Part shown: positions 61,801-64,000 of the stretch, one piece after another
How positions within the stretch are numbered: the stretch's first letter is position 1
Layout: each line of letters begins with the position of its first letter
Source of the DNA: Taenia hydatigena
Taxonomy: Eukaryota > Platyhelminthes > Cestoda > Cyclophyllidea > Taeniidae
DNA: 64,000 nucleotides
Assembly (NCBI GenBank): GCA_036345935.2
Contig: JADWOT020000008.1
Span: forward strand, 5,869,114 to 5,933,113
Direction of reading: 5' to 3'
Made by a program: the position numbers and the translations under genes
Notes under the pieces: model-generated
What the model was told of the DNA's origin: nothing
What the model saw: only the letters and a program-made list of their open reading frames with translations
Databases searched by the model: none

Positions 61801-62989
61801 TCAGCAGAAGTATAGCGTTGCTTAAATTTTGATTAAAATGTGAACATATCAGAGCAATAGCGAAAATCTCGAGAGAGGTGTAAAATATGGCGAAAATGTA
61901 TGATTGTAGCGACATGATAGATGTTACTTTTAAAATATCCAGACTTACGTGGCTTCTCTTTGGGAGCATTGTTCAGATTGCCGTCTTGAATGAGTAGATC
62001 AAGAATGATTTGAAGGCTTTGCTCCCATCGTTCTGGTTCCCCGAGTAAAACAATTGCTAAAGGAAGGAACAAATATGGATAAGTTGTGAAATCACATCAA
62101 AATTTAATTGTGCAAGCAGCTAAAATAAGATGTTGGTGAAGGAGAGTTAAAAGAAGCTCAGGAAATGAAAAAAGAATGGAAAAAATAGTGTCTGAAAAAC
62201 TCTACCTTCAAACTTGCTGAATTCTGCCCTTTTTATGGTGTCCTATGGAAGACAATACAAAAATTATTATTTAAGTGAGCTTTCAGCCGTTGAAAACGCA
62301 TCAAACCCGCAAAGTAACGCCAAAAAATTGGTTAAGTAAGAAAAAAACAATAGCAAAGCTTGAATTACCCATGTCATTTGCCTGAAGACGAAGGAGATCA
62401 ACTATGCGTTTTTGAACACGCACATTTGAGTGATCTCAACTTACAGAATAGAGAACTTCCTTTGGTCTGCAGGCATCCAGCAAGGGAAAAGCGGCAGAGA
62501 TTTCGTCGATTGTTGAAAACCTTTTAAATCCAATGCTTTTTGCAATCGCTTTTAGCGGTCCATGGCCACAGACTGCAACGTTTTTATCAAACACAGAATA
62601 AATTCTCAAAGCTGAATGCGGCATTGCAATCTCTGAAGGCAAGATCTGAAAGTGCATTAGCGCAAGGTATTTACCTTTCTTTTAAAGATACCTGAAAGTT
62701 CAGCAGCTTTTGTCTCCTTCGACACGTTAGCTGCGTTTGTAAGAAATAAAACGGGCACACGCCAATTCTCGCTGCCTTCATGAAGTAACTCAGAGGCACG
62801 GAGAGCGTCAGGCAAGACTAGAGGCCCTCTTGTAAAAACTCCGTCAACATCAAGTGCAATTCCAAAACTAGCATCACGAAATGGAAGATTCTTAGAGAAT
62901 TTTTTCTTTGTGAAGAAGGGCCTTTTCAAAACTCGCTTAATAACCCATGAAAATGCATGGAGGTCTACGTGAGCTGCCGTAGTAAACAT
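58802..62989 (-). CDS. HDHD5: Haloacid dehalogenase-like hydrolase HDHD5 (CECR5)
   Basis: HAD-superfamily (class IIA) phosphatase, mitochondrial in mammals, substrate unknown. Seven exons (62675-62989, 62445-62645, 62206-62242, 61949-62056, 61358-61628, 60352-60673, 58802-59002) join in frame to 484 aa (human 423). Motif I ALDVDGVF has Asp47 and Asp49; motif II LFLTNAA; IVLLGEPERWEQSLQIILD and LVWASNAPNPRIAMGCFL match the human cap region; motif III Lys is in LLGKPNP; motif IV is GDNPEVDIYGANLF; VLVTTGVYQ matches human ILVCTGVY; the tail ADAVASIL matches the human NEAVQLVF region. An insert of about 60 residues after YGANLF explains the extra length. The first intron is 29 nt and exon 3 only 37 nt. 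The start is the ATG of exon 1; residues 1-35 are basic, compatible with a mitochondrial targeting sequence. Confidence 0.94.
59003..60351 (-). other. Last intron of HDHD5, with a perfect hairpin
   Basis: 1.35 kb GT...AG intron. It contains a perfect 12-bp inverted repeat (59448-59479). No other feature is recognised. Confidence 0.5.
59448..59479. repeat. Perfect 12-bp inverted repeat (hairpin)
   Basis: Arms CCTTCCTGTGTT (59448-59459) and AACACAGGAAGG (59468-59479) are exact reverse complements around an 8-nt loop that contains CTGCAG. A further direct copy of TTCCTGTGTT lies just upstream (about 59423-59432). Confidence 0.85.
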
Positions 62990-63366
62990 GTCTAAGCACC
63001 TCTTAATAAGCGCTTTTCAAAAAACCGGTAAGAGAACGATTACGGACTTTTCGTTACTTTTATACTAGGCGCTACTTATTTGTGCTCCAGGTGTCCTTTA
63101 TAGACCAATGATTGGCGTTTAACGTATTAAATGCAATAATTTGCTAAGGAATCTGCAAAATATGTAAAACAGGTATTTTGGTCACAAATTTCAACGTTTT
63201 AAATTTTTTGACTTAGGTCAAAATTATGCGTATTGCAACGACACTTTGCTTAAGCATTATAACTAGTTTATATCCAATCTCGATTCTTGCCATATTTATC
63301 TAACTAGGCCGATGTTTATTTAATGTTTAAAGATAAGCGATGCATAAAATCTTGTTTATTGTGTCT
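62990..63366. other. Upstream region of HDHD5
   Basis: AT-rich sequence before the HDHD5 start (gene runs leftwards), expected to hold its promoter. No motif could be assigned. Confidence 0.35.
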
Positions 63367-63491
63367 GTAGCGTCCCGAGGCTCCCTTTAAGGCAAAAGAA
63401 GGCAGAATGCTAAGGTAGAATATATATATTCACCGGACAGAGGGAAAGACTGCTGGCATGGCCCGGAGGCCAGCCCACGCAACTAGGGCAA
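63367..63491 (+). repeat. Interspersed repeat, copy 1
   Basis: About 125 bp from GTAGCGTCCCGAGGCTCCC through AAGGCAGAATGCTAAGGT, a TATATATATTCA block, CTGCTGGC and ending CTAGGGCAA. Two further related copies follow within 600 bp. Confidence 0.8.
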
Positions 63492-63808
63492 TACGAACAC
63501 TTCTGTGACCTTGACAGAAGCCGGTAGTTCCAACAAACAAAGTACTACAGTGTCTTTGATAGAAAGTGAAATAGAACGCTATATTTCAGCCACTCTTTCC
63601 TAAATAAATAAGTGCCATCAATTAAATTAGCAAGCTAGAAGCTGAATTTTTCTTGATTGCTCTTTTAAAACTATATAGTTGCAGATTATATTTGTAAACA
63701 CTTTACTGCACAGAAATGCAACTCTCAATCATGGAAACCAAAATGGAAAAGATGTATAAGTCATTACGTGTGTATTCAACTTGGCGTTTTATAGGCTAAA
63801 AATTGGGT

Positions 63809-63935
63809 GCTGCATCCCAAGGTTTCCTTGAAGGCAAAATAAGGCAGAATGCTAGGGCAGAATAAATATATTCAACGGGAAGAAGGAAATAAGCTGCTGG
63901 CCTCTCCCGGATGCCAGCCTACGCAGCTAGGGCAA
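63809..63935 (+). repeat. Interspersed repeat, copy 2
   Basis: Diverged copy of the 63367 repeat in the same orientation: shares AAGGCAGAATGCTAGGGCAG, ATATATTCAACGGGA, CTGCTGGC, GCCAGCC and CTAGGGCAA. Confidence 0.75.
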
Positions 63936-63936
63936 C

Positions 63937-64000
63937 GTAGCGTCCCTAGGCTCCCTCGAAGGCAATAGAAGGCAGAATACTAAGGTGGAACATATATATT
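63937..64000 (+). repeat. Interspersed repeat, copy 3 (cut by window end)
   Basis: Begins GTAGCGTCCCTAGGCTCCC directly after copy 2, in tandem and the same orientation, and runs to the window edge at the TATATATATT block. Confidence 0.8.

Noticed and set aside
1..64000. tRNA, rRNA, CRISPR arrays, intact transposons or retroviral copies
   Set aside because: None was seen on either strand; absence of tRNAs and small RNAs cannot be proved by eye.

Overview
The window is nuclear DNA from a eukaryote, most likely a parasitic flatworm (cestode or trematode; I cannot decide which). The genes are animal single-copy types split into many exons. At least 21 introns are only 28-43 nt long, and these tiny introns sit mostly at the 5' ends of genes, a pattern known from schistosomes and tapeworms. 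All spliced models below were built by hand from reading frames, GT/AG (once GC/AG) sites and remembered homologues. No operons of bacterial type, CRISPR arrays, rRNA or tRNA genes were seen.

Layout, left to right: LCMT1 (-, PP2A leucine carboxyl methyltransferase, 873-3324); a PAF acetylhydrolase 1B catalytic subunit (+, 4737-8142); an unrecognised multi-exon candidate (+, about 10.2-11.0 kb); PDCD10/CCM3 (+, 12485-13292); TMEM242 (-, 14250-15314, first exon not found); striatin (-, 15724-21797); a MAP kinase kinase of the MKK3/6 type (+, 22577-32374); an unrecognised multi-exon candidate (-, about 32.6-33.2 kb); DNAJC3/p58IPK (-, 33897-36117); METTL13/eEF1A methyltransferase (-, 36882-40035); a short SOCS6/7-like protein (+, 40896-41789); WDR61/SKI8 (+, 42209-55248, first exon not found); and HDHD5/CECR5 (-, 58802-62989). 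The right end (63.37-64.0 kb) holds three copies of an interspersed repeat of about 125 bp.

Functional themes: LCMT1 methylates the PP2A catalytic subunit, striatin is a PP2A B''' regulatory subunit, and PDCD10 is a striatin-complex (STRIPAK) partner, so three parts of one phosphatase system lie within 21 kb. MKK3/6 and the SOCS protein are signalling genes, DNAJC3 is an ER co-chaperone, METTL13 modifies eEF1A, and WDR61 serves the PAF1 and SKI complexes. The points most worth a second look are the altered oxyanion-hole residues in the PAF-AH subunit, a METTL13 C-terminal domain that has lost its SAM-binding glycines, the SOCS box without a Cullin-5 motif, and two candidate genes that I could not identify. 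No wholly new biological system is evident.
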